Assembly (NCBI GenBank): GCA_002431545.1 | Contig: DJFY01000098.1 | Coordinates: 1 to 40,526, forward strand | Reading direction: 5' to 3' | Length of the DNA: 40,526 bases | Source: Cellvibrionales bacterium UBA5860 | GTDB lineage: Bacteria > Pseudomonadota > Gammaproteobacteria > Pseudomonadales > Porticoccaceae | Part shown: one piece after another, positions 1 through 9,006 of the stretch | How the letters are laid out: each line of letters begins with the position of its first letter | Numbering within the stretch: position 1 is the stretch's first letter | The notes under the pieces: model-generated | Told to the model about the DNA's origin: nothing | What the model saw: the letters and a program-made list of their open reading frames with translations, nothing else | Database searches by the model: none | Made by a program: the position numbers and the translations under genes

Positions 1-519
1 GACCTCGAAACCGCAGAAATGGCGGTGCAGGCCGCTTTGACCGGTCACCTGGTGCTGTCGACCCTGCACACCAACGATGCGCCCACGGCCATTAGTCGCC
101 TGCTCGACCTGGGCGTGCCCGCGCATATGCTCAAGGTAACGTTGAACGGTGTCATGGCGCAGCGTCTGGTGCGCACCCTTTGCCCCCATTGTCGCGAAAA
201 GTGTGAACCGGATGCCGAAGCCTGGAAACAACTGGTCCGCCCCTGGACCGCACAGACCCCGGCCCATATGTGGCGGGCAACGGGGTGTCTCGAGTGTCGC
301 GATACCGGCTATCTCGGGCGCCAGGGCATCTACGAAATCATGCCGCTGACCGAGACGCTGAAACGGCTGGTTTCGGAAGACTGTCATATCAGCGCCCTAC
401 GCCTGCAGGCGATGAAGGAAGGCATGCGCACCCTGCGCCTGAGCGGCGCCCAGAAAGTGGGTTCGGGTGTCACCTCGGTCGAGGAAGTGATGCGGGTGGC
501 GCCCGATATCGGCCGCTGA
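1..519 (+). CDS. GspE/PilB-family secretion or pilus assembly ATPase, C-terminal fragment
   Basis: The frame is open from base 1 and ends at TGA 517-519, so only the last 172 residues are present and the start lies outside the window. The fragment begins just before the His-box region (GHLVLSTLHTND) of the GspE/PilB hexameric ATPases. It then carries two CxxC pairs (CPHC near codon 61, CLEC near codon 97), the tetracysteine zinc-binding module typical of GspE and PilB but absent from PilT and PilU. The ending (GMRTLRLSGAQKVGSGVTSVEEVMRV) is standard for this family. These cytoplasmic ATPases power assembly of type II secretion pseudopili or type IV pili. Which of the two cannot be decided without the N-terminus; no other secretion gene is adjacent. 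glnE starts 2 bases downstream. Confidence 0.9.
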   Translation, partial: DLETAEMAVQAALTGHLVLSTLHTNDAPTAISRLLDLGVPAHMLKVTLNGVMAQRLVRTLCPHCREKCEPDAEAWKQLVRPWTAQTPAHMWRATGCLECRDTGYLGRQGIYEIMPLTETLKRLVSEDCHISALRLQAMKEGMRTLRLSGAQKVGSGVTSVEEVMRVAPDIGR

Positions 520-521
520 TA

Positions 522-3449
522 ATGCCTGACCGTGCAGCATTGCCGGCCGCCCTGCTCGGCGCCGCAGAGGCGCACGTTGCGCGGTTTTGCGAACTCGGTA
601 CCGATTGGTCTGTGTGGTTGCGGGAGGTCTTGGGCGATGCCGCCATCCAAGCTGACCTTTACCGCGTCTGGAGCGGCAGTGAATTCGTAGCGCGCGCTTG
701 CATTCGCCACCCCGAAAGCTTTCGGCAATTACTCGATAGCGGCGATCTCTACCGCACCTATGCGCCACATGAAGTGGCCGAGCGTTGCCGCGCGGCGTTG
801 ACGGCGGCCGATGACCCGGCTGGGCGCGAGGCACAGCTCCAGAGTCAGCTTCGCCGGTTTCGTCGCGATGAACTGGTGCGCGTCATCTGGCGTGATCTGG
901 CGCGCCTGGCCGATTTGCAGGAAACAACGCAAACCATGTCGCGCCTGGCGGACGCGGTCATGCAGGAGGCGCTGGCCCGCTGCTACGACTGGACCAGCGA
1001 GGTCTGGGGCACGCCTGTTGGCGAAGACAGCGGCGAGGCGCAACCGCTGTTGATCCTCGCCATGGGTAAGTTGGGCGCCGACGAACTCAATGTATCTTCC
1101 GATATCGACCTCATCTTCGCTTATCCCGAGGCCGGCGAGACTCGCGGTGCGAAGCGGTCTCTGAGCAACCAGGAGTTCTTTGTTCGCGTTGCCCAGAAAT
1201 TGATCCAGACCCTGGACAACGCCACCGCCGACGGTCGCGTGTTCCGGGTCGACATGCGTTTGCGACCCTTCGGCGAGGCGGGCGCGCTGGTGCTCAGTTT
1301 CGATGCCATGGAAATCTACTATCAGACCCAGGGCCGGGACTGGGAGCGCTATGCCATGACCAAGTGCAGGGTCGTCGGCGGCACGCCCGAGCAGGCGGGG
1401 GAGTTAAGCGGCATGCTGCGCGCCTTTACCTACCGTCGCTACGTGGATTTCAGTGCCATACAGGCCCTGCGCGACATGAAGGCCATGATTAACGCGGAGG
1501 TCAAAAGGCGCTCTCTGGCGGACGACGTCAAACTTGGCCCCGGGGGTATTCGCGAAATTGAATTTATCGCCCAGGCCTTTCAGTTAATCCGGGGCGGGCC
1601 GGACAATCGCTTTCAAAACCCCAGGATCAAAGACATCCTGTCTCTGCTGGATGAAGAGGGCCTGTTACCCGACCGGGGCGGGGCACGCTTGTGGTATGCC
1701 TATGTGGTACTGCGTAACCTGGAGCACGTGCTGCAGGCCTGGCGCGACGAACAAACCCAGGCGTTACCGGCGGAACCCGCTGGTCGCGAACGTGTCGCCG
1801 TCATGATGGGTTACGGGGGTTGGCAGGAGTTTCACGAGGTGCTCGATACACAGCGCGCGGTTGTGCGCGAGCTATTTGACGGGCTGGTGGCGGATGCCTC
1901 ACAGGCGCGCGCGGGAGAAAGCCCAGGTGAAGAGCCGGTTTCCGCCTGGACTTGCCTGGACTCTCAAGAGCGCATCCAGGTGTTGCGCTCACAGGGATAC
2001 GAGCGCGCTGAAGCGGCTGCCGACAGGTTAAGGGTTATACTCGAGAGCGGTGCGGTACGGACCATGCAACCGGAGGCGCGCGGTCGTCTCGACCGTCTGA
2101 TGCCTTCAATTATCGCGCTTTGTGCCGGTCAGGGCGATGGCACCGAGACCTTGTCGCGGGTGGTTGCGCTGGTCGAGTCCGTGGCGCGCCGCAGTACCTA
2201 TCTGGCCCTGTTGCTGGAAAACAGGCCGGCGCTGGAGCAGCTCGTGACCCTGTGTGCTGCCAGTCCGTGGATCAGCCAGAGCCTGGCGTCATTCCCGCTA
2301 CTGCTGGACGAGCTGCTGGATGCGCGGACCCTTTACGAGCCCCTGGATCGCCAGCAATTGAGCACCGAGTTGCGGCAGCTCCTGTTGCGGGTCGGGGTGG
2401 ACGACCTCGAAGCACAGATGGAAACCTTGCGCCATTTTCGTCTGGCGCACAGCCTGCGTATTGCCGCCTGCGAAGTCATGGGTGTATTGCCTCTGATGAA
2501 AGTCAGCGACTATCTGACCTGGCTGGCAGAAGCGATTCTCGAGCAAGTGCTGGCGATGGCCTGGCGGCATCTAAGTGAAAAACACGGCAGCCCGACCTCC
2601 GAAGATGGTCGCGTGCCGGGCTTCCTCGTCGTCGGCTACGGCAAGCTGGGCGGTATTGAACTGGGCCACGGCTCTGACCTCGATCTGGTGTTTCTGCACG
2701 ATGCCCGATCCGGTTTGTCGACAGATGGCGAGCGGGCAATCGATAACGAGATGTTTTTCGCCCGGCTAGGCCAGCGGATTATCCATATTCTGAGTACAGC
2801 GACGCCCGCAGGCGTGCTCTACGAGATCGACACGCGTTTGCGTCCGTCGGGCAACTCGGGGCTCCTGGTTAGTTCTCTGGTGGCGTTTGAGAAATATCAG
2901 CAGCAAAGCGCCTGGACCTGGGAACACCAGGCGCTGGTGCGCGCTCGCCCTGTGGCCGGGGACGAGGCGCTGGCAGCAGCCTTTGCCGGGGTCCGGCGCG
3001 AAGTGCTGGCCCGCGAGCGGGACGAGGCTGACCTGAAGCGGGATATTATCGAGATGCGGCACAAAATGCGGGGGCACCTGGGTACAAATGCGAGCGAACA
3101 AAAAGAAGGTTGTTTCCATCTGAAACAGGATCGCGGCGGTATCGTTGATATTGAATTTATGGTTCAATTCGCGGTTTTGGCTCGAGCGTCAAAATATCCC
3201 GAATTGCTCGAATGGAGCGACAACGTCAGGTTGTTGGCCCTGCTTCCCGAAACCGGGCTGTTGTCTGGCGAGGAAGCCGGGCGACTCACCGAGGCTTATA
3301 TCGCCTTCCGTTCCGAAGGCCACCGGTTGCAGCTACAGCAGGTGTCGAGCGTGATCCGGCTGGACCACGCGCTTACCCGGCATCGCCAGGCGGTATTAGC
3401 CTCTTGGCAGCATTTGCTGGGTGAGGCGGTGGCGGGCGAACAGGCGTGA
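522..3449 (+). CDS. glnE: Bifunctional glutamine synthetase adenylyltransferase/adenylyl-removing enzyme
   Basis: GlnE adjusts the activity of glutamine synthetase by adding AMP to, or phosphorolytically removing it from, a tyrosine of GlnA, in response to PII proteins. The 975-residue product is close to the usual 950-980. It contains two nucleotidyltransferase domains: the N-terminal adenylyl-removase with SSDIDLIFAY (D194, D196) and the C-terminal adenylylase with GHGSDLDLVFLHD (D719, D721), separated by the regulatory linker. The frame is open well upstream, but ATG 522 is chosen because it follows the stop of the preceding gene by 2 bases and gives a family-like N-terminus (MPDRAALP). 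ilvE follows 20 bases later in the same direction, the glnE-ilvE order also seen in Pseudomonas. Confidence 0.97.
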   Translation: MPDRAALPAALLGAAEAHVARFCELGTDWSVWLREVLGDAAIQADLYRVWSGSEFVARACIRHPESFRQLLDSGDLYRTYAPHEVAERCRAALTAADDPAGREAQLQSQLRRFRRDELVRVIWRDLARLADLQETTQTMSRLADAVMQEALARCYDWTSEVWGTPVGEDSGEAQPLLILAMGKLGADELNVSSDIDLIFAYPEAGETRGAKRSLSNQEFFVRVAQKLIQTLDNATADGRVFRVDMRLRPFGEAGALVLSFDAMEIYYQTQGRDWERYAMTKCRVVGGTPEQAGELSGMLRAFTYRRYVDFSAIQALRDMKAMINAEVKRRSLADDVKLGPGGIREIEFIAQAFQLIRGGPDNRFQNPRIKDILSLLDEEGLLPDRGGARLWYAYVVLRNLEHVLQAWRDEQTQALPAEPAGRERVAVMMGYGGWQEFHEVLDTQRAVVRELFDGLVADASQARAGESPGEEPVSAWTCLDSQERIQVLRSQGYERAEAAADRLRVILESGAVRTMQPEARGRLDRLMPSIIALCAGQGDGTETLSRVVALVESVARRSTYLALLLENRPALEQLVTLCAASPWISQSLASFPLLLDELLDARTLYEPLDRQQLSTELRQLLLRVGVDDLEAQMETLRHFRLAHSLRIAACEVMGVLPLMKVSDYLTWLAEAILEQVLAMAWRHLSEKHGSPTSEDGRVPGFLVVGYGKLGGIELGHGSDLDLVFLHDARSGLSTDGERAIDNEMFFARLGQRIIHILSTATPAGVLYEIDTRLRPSGNSGLLVSSLVAFEKYQQQSAWTWEHQALVRARPVAGDEALAAAFAGVRREVLARERDEADLKRDIIEMRHKMRGHLGTNASEQKEGCFHLKQDRGGIVDIEFMVQFAVLARASKYPELLEWSDNVRLLALLPETGLLSGEEAGRLTEAYIAFRSEGHRLQLQQVSSVIRLDHALTRHRQAVLASWQHLLGEAVAGEQA

Positions 3450-3469
3450 GAATGGAGTGAATAAATAAA

Positions 3470-4399
3470 ATGTCGTTTGCTGATCGCGATGGTTATATCT
3501 GGTTTGATGGCGAGATGGTCCCCTGGCGGGAGGCCAAAGTTCATGTGCTGACGCACACGCTGCACTACGGTATGGGCGTATTTGAAGGTGTGCGCGCCTA
3601 CAACACTGAGTCCCATGGCACCGCCATATTTCGTCTGCGGGAACACACCGAGCGCTTGTACAACTCGGCAAAAATAATCGGCATGACCCTGCCCTTTGAC
3701 CGGGCAACGCTGAACGAGGCGCAACGCGCAGTGGTGCGGGAGAATGGCCTCGATGAAGGTTACGTGCGCCCCATGGCTTTTTTGGGCAGCCAGGCCATGG
3801 GTTTGCGTGCCGACAACCTGAAGACACACGTTATTGTCGCCTCCTGGGAATGGCCCTCGTACATGAGTCCGGAAGCGCTGGAGCGGGGTATTCGTATCGC
3901 GACTTCGTCCTACACTCGGCATCATGTCAATGTCACCATGTGCAAGGCCAAGGCGAACGGACACTACATCAATTCCATGATGGCCCTGCGCGAAGCGCTG
4001 GAAAATGGCTATGACGAAGCCCTGTTGCTGGATCCGGAAGGCTATGTAGCGGAGGGCAGCGGCGAAAATATCTTTATTGTGCGCGATGGCGTGCTCTATA
4101 CGCCGGAACTGACGTCCTGTCTCGACGGCATTACGCGCGCCACGGTGGTTCAGCTGGCCAACGAGCAAGGCTACGAGGTGCGCGAAAAACGCATCACCCG
4201 CGACGAGGTGTACATCGCCGACGAGGCGTTTTTCACCGGCACGGCTGCCGAAGTCCTGCCGATCCGCGAGATGGATAATCGGGTGATCGGTGACGGTGTT
4301 CGTGGGCCAGTGACTGGGCTCCTGCAGTCCCTTTACTTTGATGCCGTCCGAGGCCGCAATGGTGATCACCCCGAATGGCTGGCGCCCGTTGCCGATTGA
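3470..4399 (+). CDS. ilvE: Branched-chain amino acid aminotransferase
   Basis: This fold-type IV PLP enzyme interconverts branched-chain amino acids (Val, Ile, Leu) and their 2-oxo acids, the last step of their synthesis. The 309-residue length matches the family. The PLP lysine is most likely K161, in the AKANGHYINS stretch that aligns with AKAGGNYLSS of the E. coli enzyme. EGSGENIF and TGTAAEVLPI, the usual phosphate-cup and C-terminal motifs, are present. The start is the ATG giving MSFADRDGYIWFDGE; a GGAG lies rather far upstream (about 12 bases). waaF follows in the same reading frame after one TGA and 42 bases. Confidence 0.97.
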   Translation: MSFADRDGYIWFDGEMVPWREAKVHVLTHTLHYGMGVFEGVRAYNTESHGTAIFRLREHTERLYNSAKIIGMTLPFDRATLNEAQRAVVRENGLDEGYVRPMAFLGSQAMGLRADNLKTHVIVASWEWPSYMSPEALERGIRIATSSYTRHHVNVTMCKAKANGHYINSMMALREALENGYDEALLLDPEGYVAEGSGENIFIVRDGVLYTPELTSCLDGITRATVVQLANEQGYEVREKRITRDEVYIADEAFFTGTAAEVLPIREMDNRVIGDGVRGPVTGLLQSLYFDAVRGRNGDHPEWLAPVAD

Positions 4400-4441
4400 A
4401 CCGTCGTCACGCTGGCGGAGACGACACTGACTGATCGACCG

Positions 4442-5476
4442 GTGCTAGTCGTTGGACCTTCCTGGGTCGGCGACATGGTGATGGCGCAAACCCTGTTTAT
4501 TCTGCTCAAGCGGAAGTTTCCCGAGTCGCCGCTGGAGGTTCTGGCGCCGGCCTGGAGCAAGCCGATACTCAAGCGCATGCCCGAGGTTGCGGCCGCCGTG
4601 ATCATGCCTGTCGGTCACGGCGAGCTGGCTATCGGCAAGCGCTGGCGCATCGCGCAGACGCTGCGCGCTCGCAACTACCGTGCGGCCTACGTGCTGCCGA
4701 ATTCTTTCAAGTCCGCGCTGATTCCGATGTTTGCCGGTATACCGGAGCGCGTGGGTTGGCGCGGCGAAATGCGTTTCGGTCTGATTAACGACATCCGCCT
4801 GCTTGACGAGGAGCGCTATCCACTCATGGTTGAGCGTTTCGCCGCGCTGGCTTTCGAGGTGGATACACCGCTGCCCGACCCGCTGCCGCGTCCGCGACTA
4901 AGCGTGAACAGTGAGGCCGTCAATGAACTGCTAGCACGGTTTCAGCTCGATTTGTCGCGCGCCGTTGCGGTACTTTGTCCGGGTGCGGAGTTTGGCCCGG
5001 CCAAACGTTGGCCGGCACGCCACTACCGGCGTGTTGCCGAAGCCTGGGTGGCGCGTGGCGGCCAGGCCTGGATACTGGGCTCTGACAACGATGCTGTGGT
5101 TGGTGCGGAGGTCTGTACCGGTTTGGAGGTGAGCGCCAGACCGCACGTGCACAATCTTGCGGGGAATACCGTCCTGGCTGAGGCCGTTGATCTGATGGCT
5201 TGCGCGGCGGTTGTGGTGAGCAATGATTCCGGACTCATGCACATTGCCGCTGCTCTCGGCCGGCCTCTGGTAGCGGTTTACGGATCCAGTTCGCCGGCGT
5301 TCACACCGCCGCTGGCTGAGCATGTCGAAATTCTGTCGGTTCCGGTAGATTGCGGGCCCTGTTTTCAGCGCGAGTGCCCGCTGGGCCACTTGAAGTGCCT
5401 GAACGATCTGGCCCCCGAGACCGTGTTGGCGGCTATCGACCGGTTGGCTGCACTTGGCCAGGTCGAACCCCATTGA
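4442..5476 (+). CDS. waaF: ADP-heptose:LPS heptosyltransferase II
   Basis: WaaF adds the second L-glycero-D-manno-heptose to the LPS inner core on the cytoplasmic face of the inner membrane. The 344-residue GT9 protein begins VLVVGPSWVGDMVMAQ, the signature N-terminus of WaaF, and has the GT9 donor-site segment SNDSGLMHIAAALGRP followed by VAVYGSSSP. The start is GTG 4442; no ATG or TTG precedes it after the in-frame ilvE stop, and the nearest GGAG is about 21 bases away, so the exact start is somewhat uncertain. The TGA overlaps the TTG start of waaG by 4 bases (TTGA), implying coupled translation. Unlike in Pseudomonas, waaC does not follow directly. Confidence 0.96.
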   Translation: MLVVGPSWVGDMVMAQTLFILLKRKFPESPLEVLAPAWSKPILKRMPEVAAAVIMPVGHGELAIGKRWRIAQTLRARNYRAAYVLPNSFKSALIPMFAGIPERVGWRGEMRFGLINDIRLLDEERYPLMVERFAALAFEVDTPLPDPLPRPRLSVNSEAVNELLARFQLDLSRAVAVLCPGAEFGPAKRWPARHYRRVAEAWVARGGQAWILGSDNDAVVGAEVCTGLEVSARPHVHNLAGNTVLAEAVDLMACAAVVVSNDSGLMHIAAALGRPLVAVYGSSSPAFTPPLAEHVEILSVPVDCGPCFQRECPLGHLKCLNDLAPETVLAAIDRLAALGQVEPH

Positions 5477-6585
5477 AGCTGGCGCTGGTGCTCTACAAAT
5501 ACTTTCCCTTCGGCGGGCTACAGCGGGATATGCTGGATATTGCCCAGGTTGCGGCGCAACGCGGGCACCAGGTGACGGTATTTTGCTCTGCCTGGCAGGG
5601 CGCGCGACCAGCGGGTATCGACCTGCACCGGATACCGGGCCGGGGTCTGAGCAACGCCGGGCGTATGCAATGTTTTGCGCGCCACCTGGCAAAAGCTTTA
5701 AAGGGTGCGAAGTTTGATCGTGTTGTCGGGTTCAACAAGTGGCCGGGCCTGGATTACTATTATGCGGCCGATTCCTGTTTTGCCGAGAAAGCCTGGCGAC
5801 AGCGCGGGATGATCTATCGCATGACGGCACGCGCCCGTTGTTACCTGGCTTTTGAACAAGCGATTTTTTCGCCGGCGTCCGCAACCAGAATATTTCAGTT
5901 GTCAGCGATTGAACGGGATAAGTACATCGAGTTTTATCAGACGCCGAAGGCGCGATTCCTTGCCTTGCCACCCGGTATTCCCGCCGATCGCCGAATTCCG
6001 CAGGACTGGCGTCGTGTGCGGGAACGAACGCGGCAGGCGCTGGGTGTCGGACCTGAGCAAACATTATTGCTGGCAATTGGTTCCGGCTTTCGCACCAAGG
6101 GTCTGGATCGCAGTCTTGCGGCGCTACGCGATTTGAACATGCCTCAGGCCAGGTTGCTCGTCGTCGGGCAGGATAACCCCCGGCCGTTCATTCAGATGGT
6201 CCGTCGTTATGGTGTCGCCGAGCAAGTTGAGTTTCTGGGAGGGCGCAGCGATATCCCTGAATTACTATTGGCCGGGGACGTGCTGCTGCACCCCGCGTAT
6301 CGGGAAAATACCGGCAACGTATTGCTTGAGGCCATGGTCGCCGGCTTGCCGGTGGTGTGCTCTGATGCCTGTGGCTACGCGCACTACGTCGCCGAGGAAA
6401 ATATGGGCCATGTCGTCGCCAGCCCATTTGAAGCCAGCGCTTACTCGCAGGCCATTCGCTCCGTCCTGGCAAAAGGCCACGAGCACTGGCGGGAAAAGGG
6501 CGCGGCGTTTGCCGCCCGCGCCGATGTTTTTAGCCGGGCGTCGGTGGCGGTGGATATGCTGGAGGCCGGCCTCGCGGCGAACTGA
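5473..6585 (+). CDS. waaG: LPS core glycosyltransferase (GT4, WaaG-like)
   Basis: This retaining GT4 glycosyltransferase adds the first outer-core hexose to heptose II. In E. coli that is glucose and in Pseudomonas galactosamine; the sugar here is unknown. The protein starts (M)KLALVLYKYFPFGGLQRD, a clear WaaG N-terminus with the glycine-rich acceptor loop. The family's E-x7-E donor motif is seen in RENTGNVLLEAM. The frame is open further upstream inside waaF, but the TTG at 5473, overlapping the waaF stop, gives 370 residues, the usual size. The stop overlaps the waaP ATG by one base (TGATG). The order waaF-waaG-waaP indicates a single coupled operon. Confidence 0.94.
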   Translation: MKLALVLYKYFPFGGLQRDMLDIAQVAAQRGHQVTVFCSAWQGARPAGIDLHRIPGRGLSNAGRMQCFARHLAKALKGAKFDRVVGFNKWPGLDYYYAADSCFAEKAWRQRGMIYRMTARARCYLAFEQAIFSPASATRIFQLSAIERDKYIEFYQTPKARFLALPPGIPADRRIPQDWRRVRERTRQALGVGPEQTLLLAIGSGFRTKGLDRSLAALRDLNMPQARLLVVGQDNPRPFIQMVRRYGVAEQVEFLGGRSDIPELLLAGDVLLHPAYRENTGNVLLEAMVAGLPVVCSDACGYAHYVAEENMGHVVASPFEASAYSQAIRSVLAKGHEHWREKGAAFAARADVFSRASVAVDMLEAGLAAN

Positions 6586-7421
6586 TGCAATTCTTCCTCG
6601 ACGATACGCTGAAACGCGCCTGGGGCGATCGGGACGTATTCGACTACCTGGAAAATCTTCAAGGCGAGGTATATCGGGCCCGGGAGGGCCGCCGCACGTT
6701 TCGCTTTCGCAGCGGGGATCGCCACTATTTCTGCAAGTTACACACGGGCATTGGCTGGCGGGAAGTCATCAAAAACTTTTCCCAGGGCAAAATGCCGGTC
6801 TTTGGTGCCAGTAACGAGTGGCTTGCCATCAACCGCCTGCAGCAGCTTGGCATCGACACACTCCATGCCGTTGCTTTTGGCAAGCGTGGCTGGAACCCGG
6901 CCCGACAGAAGTCGTTTCTCGTCACGGAAGAATTAACTGGGACGATCAGCCTCGAAGATGTTGCCGACGGTTGGCAGGACTCGCCGCCGGCACCGGGTGA
7001 CAAACGTCGCTTGATCGAAGTGGTGGCCCGCATAGCACGCACCATGCACGGGGCGGGTATGAACCACAGGGACTTCTATTTGTGCCATCTGTTGATGGCG
7101 CAGTCCGAGGCAGACGAAGGGTCATCGGCGGCGCGAGTTGAGATTCCGGCCGACCCACGTCTGTATCTGGTCGATCTGCACCGGGCCCAGATGCGCGCCA
7201 AAGTGCCGACACGTTGGCGCATCAAGGACCTGGCGGGCATTTACTTTTCTGCTCTGGATGCGGGTCTGACGCGCAATGACAGGTTGCGTTTCCTACGCAG
7301 CTATTTCGACGCGCCTCTGCGCGAAGTGTTGCGAGACCACGACCGTTTATTAAGGCGGGTAGCGCAGCGGGCGTTACGGCTGTATCAGCGGGATTTCGGG
7401 CGTCTACCGCGCCACTTGTAA
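6585..7421 (+). CDS. waaP: LPS core heptose I kinase
   Basis: WaaP phosphorylates O-4 of heptose I of the inner core, a modification important for outer-membrane stability and, in Pseudomonas, for viability. The 278-residue protein has a protein-kinase-like fold: a nucleotide-binding lysine region (HYFCKLHTGIGWREV), the catalytic loop NHRDFYLCHLL with its HRD, and VDLHRAQ in place of the DFG segment. The ATG overlaps the waaG stop by one base. The gene ends 10 bases before the stop of the convergent membrane glycosyltransferase gene, with no recognisable terminator between them. Confidence 0.95.
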   Translation: MQFFLDDTLKRAWGDRDVFDYLENLQGEVYRAREGRRTFRFRSGDRHYFCKLHTGIGWREVIKNFSQGKMPVFGASNEWLAINRLQQLGIDTLHAVAFGKRGWNPARQKSFLVTEELTGTISLEDVADGWQDSPPAPGDKRRLIEVVARIARTMHGAGMNHRDFYLCHLLMAQSEADEGSSAARVEIPADPRLYLVDLHRAQMRAKVPTRWRIKDLAGIYFSALDAGLTRNDRLRFLRSYFDAPLREVLRDHDRLLRRVAQRALRLYQRDFGRLPRHL

Positions 7422-7431
7422 GCGCTCGCGC

Positions 7432-9006
7432 TCAGGGGCCTTCGTTCTTTGTTTCTGCGGCCGCTTCGGCAAGGCGGTAAACTGCGACCACGTGACCCCG
7501 CCGGTTGACGGTTTTGAAGATGGCTTCCAGATGTTGTCCGTTGACCGAAAGTTGTGCCTCGCTCAGGCCGGTTCCCTTTTTGTTGAGCAATACCGCGTAC
7601 TCGTAGGCTTGCTCTCGAATCTGGTCGAGCGATTGAAAAGAGTGCAGAAAACTGTGGTTATTGTAGTCTCCGGCGTAGAAGGCCACCTGGGAGTCGTTGT
7701 AGTAGATGGTGCTCGAGGCCGGCAACGTCTTCTTTACCCAGCCAGCGGCCTCGCGAATGTACATTTTGTCGTTGCTGTTTTTCACAATCGGCTTGGCGAT
7801 ACTGAGCACGGGAATGATGCAAATCATGCCGACGAGCAAATGTGTGCGCCAGTTCGCCTGAGACCGCTCTTCCCGGTTCCGGTACCGGCTAAGGATTTCA
7901 TTCAACATAAAGGGTAGCGGCACGCACAAGAGCAGCGCGGGCATGAACAGGTAGCGATCGGTGACAAAAAACCGCGAGGCCACGGTATACAGGGCGACGA
8001 GGATACCGATCGCGAACCAGGCAGCGATGAGTCTGTCGCCAACGGGGTCGGTGGTGCCCTTGTGGCGGGCGGCGGCCAGAGCAATGATCAACAGCAGACC
8101 ATGCGTCGCGGTCAATAAAATCACCAGGACGTGAAACAGCAAGCCGCCGATCAGCATATGCGAAGCAGTATCGCGTGCCCAGATGTTCGGCATGGCGTCG
8201 CGGATGCGTTCTTTTTGTATTTCGAGGCCTGCTGCAACCTGGTCGGCAAAGCCCAGTTCCCGGTGCAGCCGGGCGATAGGCGACAATCTGTCCGCCCCGG
8301 CCGGATCCGGCGGGCGGAGTTCGAGCCAGCCGACGCTGGCAACTGCCAGCACGCCCAGCATAAAGCTGATGCAGATAAGCTGCCAGCGCCCGCGACCGTG
8401 AACGACAAGGGGCGCCAGCACTGCGGTGCCAGCCAGATAGACGACACCTTCGACGCGAAACACCAGGGCCACGGCAGAGCAGCCCAGCCAGGCAAAAGCG
8501 TATCGCCACAGGCCTGTGCGCGTCAGCTGGATCACGGCCCATAATGCCCATAGCTGTGCCGCCCAGAAACCAAAGCCCCGCAGGATGTGCGGGCGCATTT
8601 CGTTGAGCGCGATCAGGCTGACAAAGACTATCAAACCAATCCATTGCACGCGCGCATCGCCACCGAGGGCTCTCACCACAGCCATATATCCGCAGGCGAG
8701 GGCCGTTTGGCAGCTTAGGCTCAGAAGGAATGCACTCGTCAGTAGCGATAATCCAGTGTATTTCGTCAGTAAGGCGATCTGGCCGTAAAAGAGCCATTCA
8801 GTGCGGAACTCCAGGGCGCTCTTGTTGTTTCCAGATAGCCATTCGTGAGCGGCGTACAGGTAGTCGATGCCATCCTTGTTTACCGTGTCATCAATTAACA
8901 GGGACAGCCCGAACAACAGTAGTGTCGAGATAGCACATGCCAGATACATCGGCCAGGCCCGGACTCCGGGAGTACTGACATTCGCCGAATCGCCCGCTAG
9001 GAGCAT
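7432..9006 (-). CDS. Multi-spanning membrane protein, probable GT-C-fold glycosyltransferase (GT39/ArnT-like)
   Basis: The product is a 524-residue integral membrane protein with many hydrophobic spans and a soluble C-terminal domain of roughly 130 residues. Near the N-terminus, in the first loop after the first span, is DDTVNKDGIDYLYAAHEWL, which resembles the acidic loop of GT-C enzymes that use polyprenyl-phosphate sugars on the periplasmic side. The C-terminal part (KMYIREAAGWVKKTLP, then IYYND) is of the kind that follows the membrane domain in such proteins. ATG 9006 is preferred over an ATG 25 codons upstream because AGAGGCGAG precedes it closely. It lies antisense inside the LPS-core block, between waaP and waaC, so a role in core or lipid A glycosylation is inferred, not shown. 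No specific family member is recognised. Confidence 0.7.
   Translation of the reverse strand: MLLAGDSANVSTPGVRAWPMYLACAISTLLLFGLSLLIDDTVNKDGIDYLYAAHEWLSGNNKSALEFRTEWLFYGQIALLTKYTGLSLLTSAFLLSLSCQTALACGYMAVVRALGGDARVQWIGLIVFVSLIALNEMRPHILRGFGFWAAQLWALWAVIQLTRTGLWRYAFAWLGCSAVALVFRVEGVVYLAGTAVLAPLVVHGRGRWQLICISFMLGVLAVASVGWLELRPPDPAGADRLSPIARLHRELGFADQVAAGLEIQKERIRDAMPNIWARDTASHMLIGGLLFHVLVILLTATHGLLLIIALAAARHKGTTDPVGDRLIAAWFAIGILVALYTVASRFFVTDRYLFMPALLLCVPLPFMLNEILSRYRNREERSQANWRTHLLVGMICIIPVLSIAKPIVKNSNDKMYIREAAGWVKKTLPASSTIYYNDSQVAFYAGDYNNHSFLHSFQSLDQIREQAYEYAVLLNKKGTGLSEAQLSVNGQHLEAIFKTVNRRGHVVAVYRLAEAAAETKNEGP

Noticed and set aside
3296..4369. 357-codon open frame on the minus strand opposite ilvE
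   Set aside because: It is antisense to an intact, clearly recognised ilvE. Its translation has no family features and is a by-product of GC-rich codon use.
3470..5476. ilvE and waaF lie in the same frame separated by a single TGA, suggesting a readthrough fusion
   Set aside because: The 14 codons between are not conserved protein-like sequence, and both genes have normal lengths and starts. Same frame by chance is enough.
7898..8797. 299-codon frame on the minus strand within the membrane glycosyltransferase gene
   Set aside because: It lies in another frame of a gene with clear transmembrane segments. Its Arg/Pro/Cys-rich translation is typical of an out-of-frame shadow.
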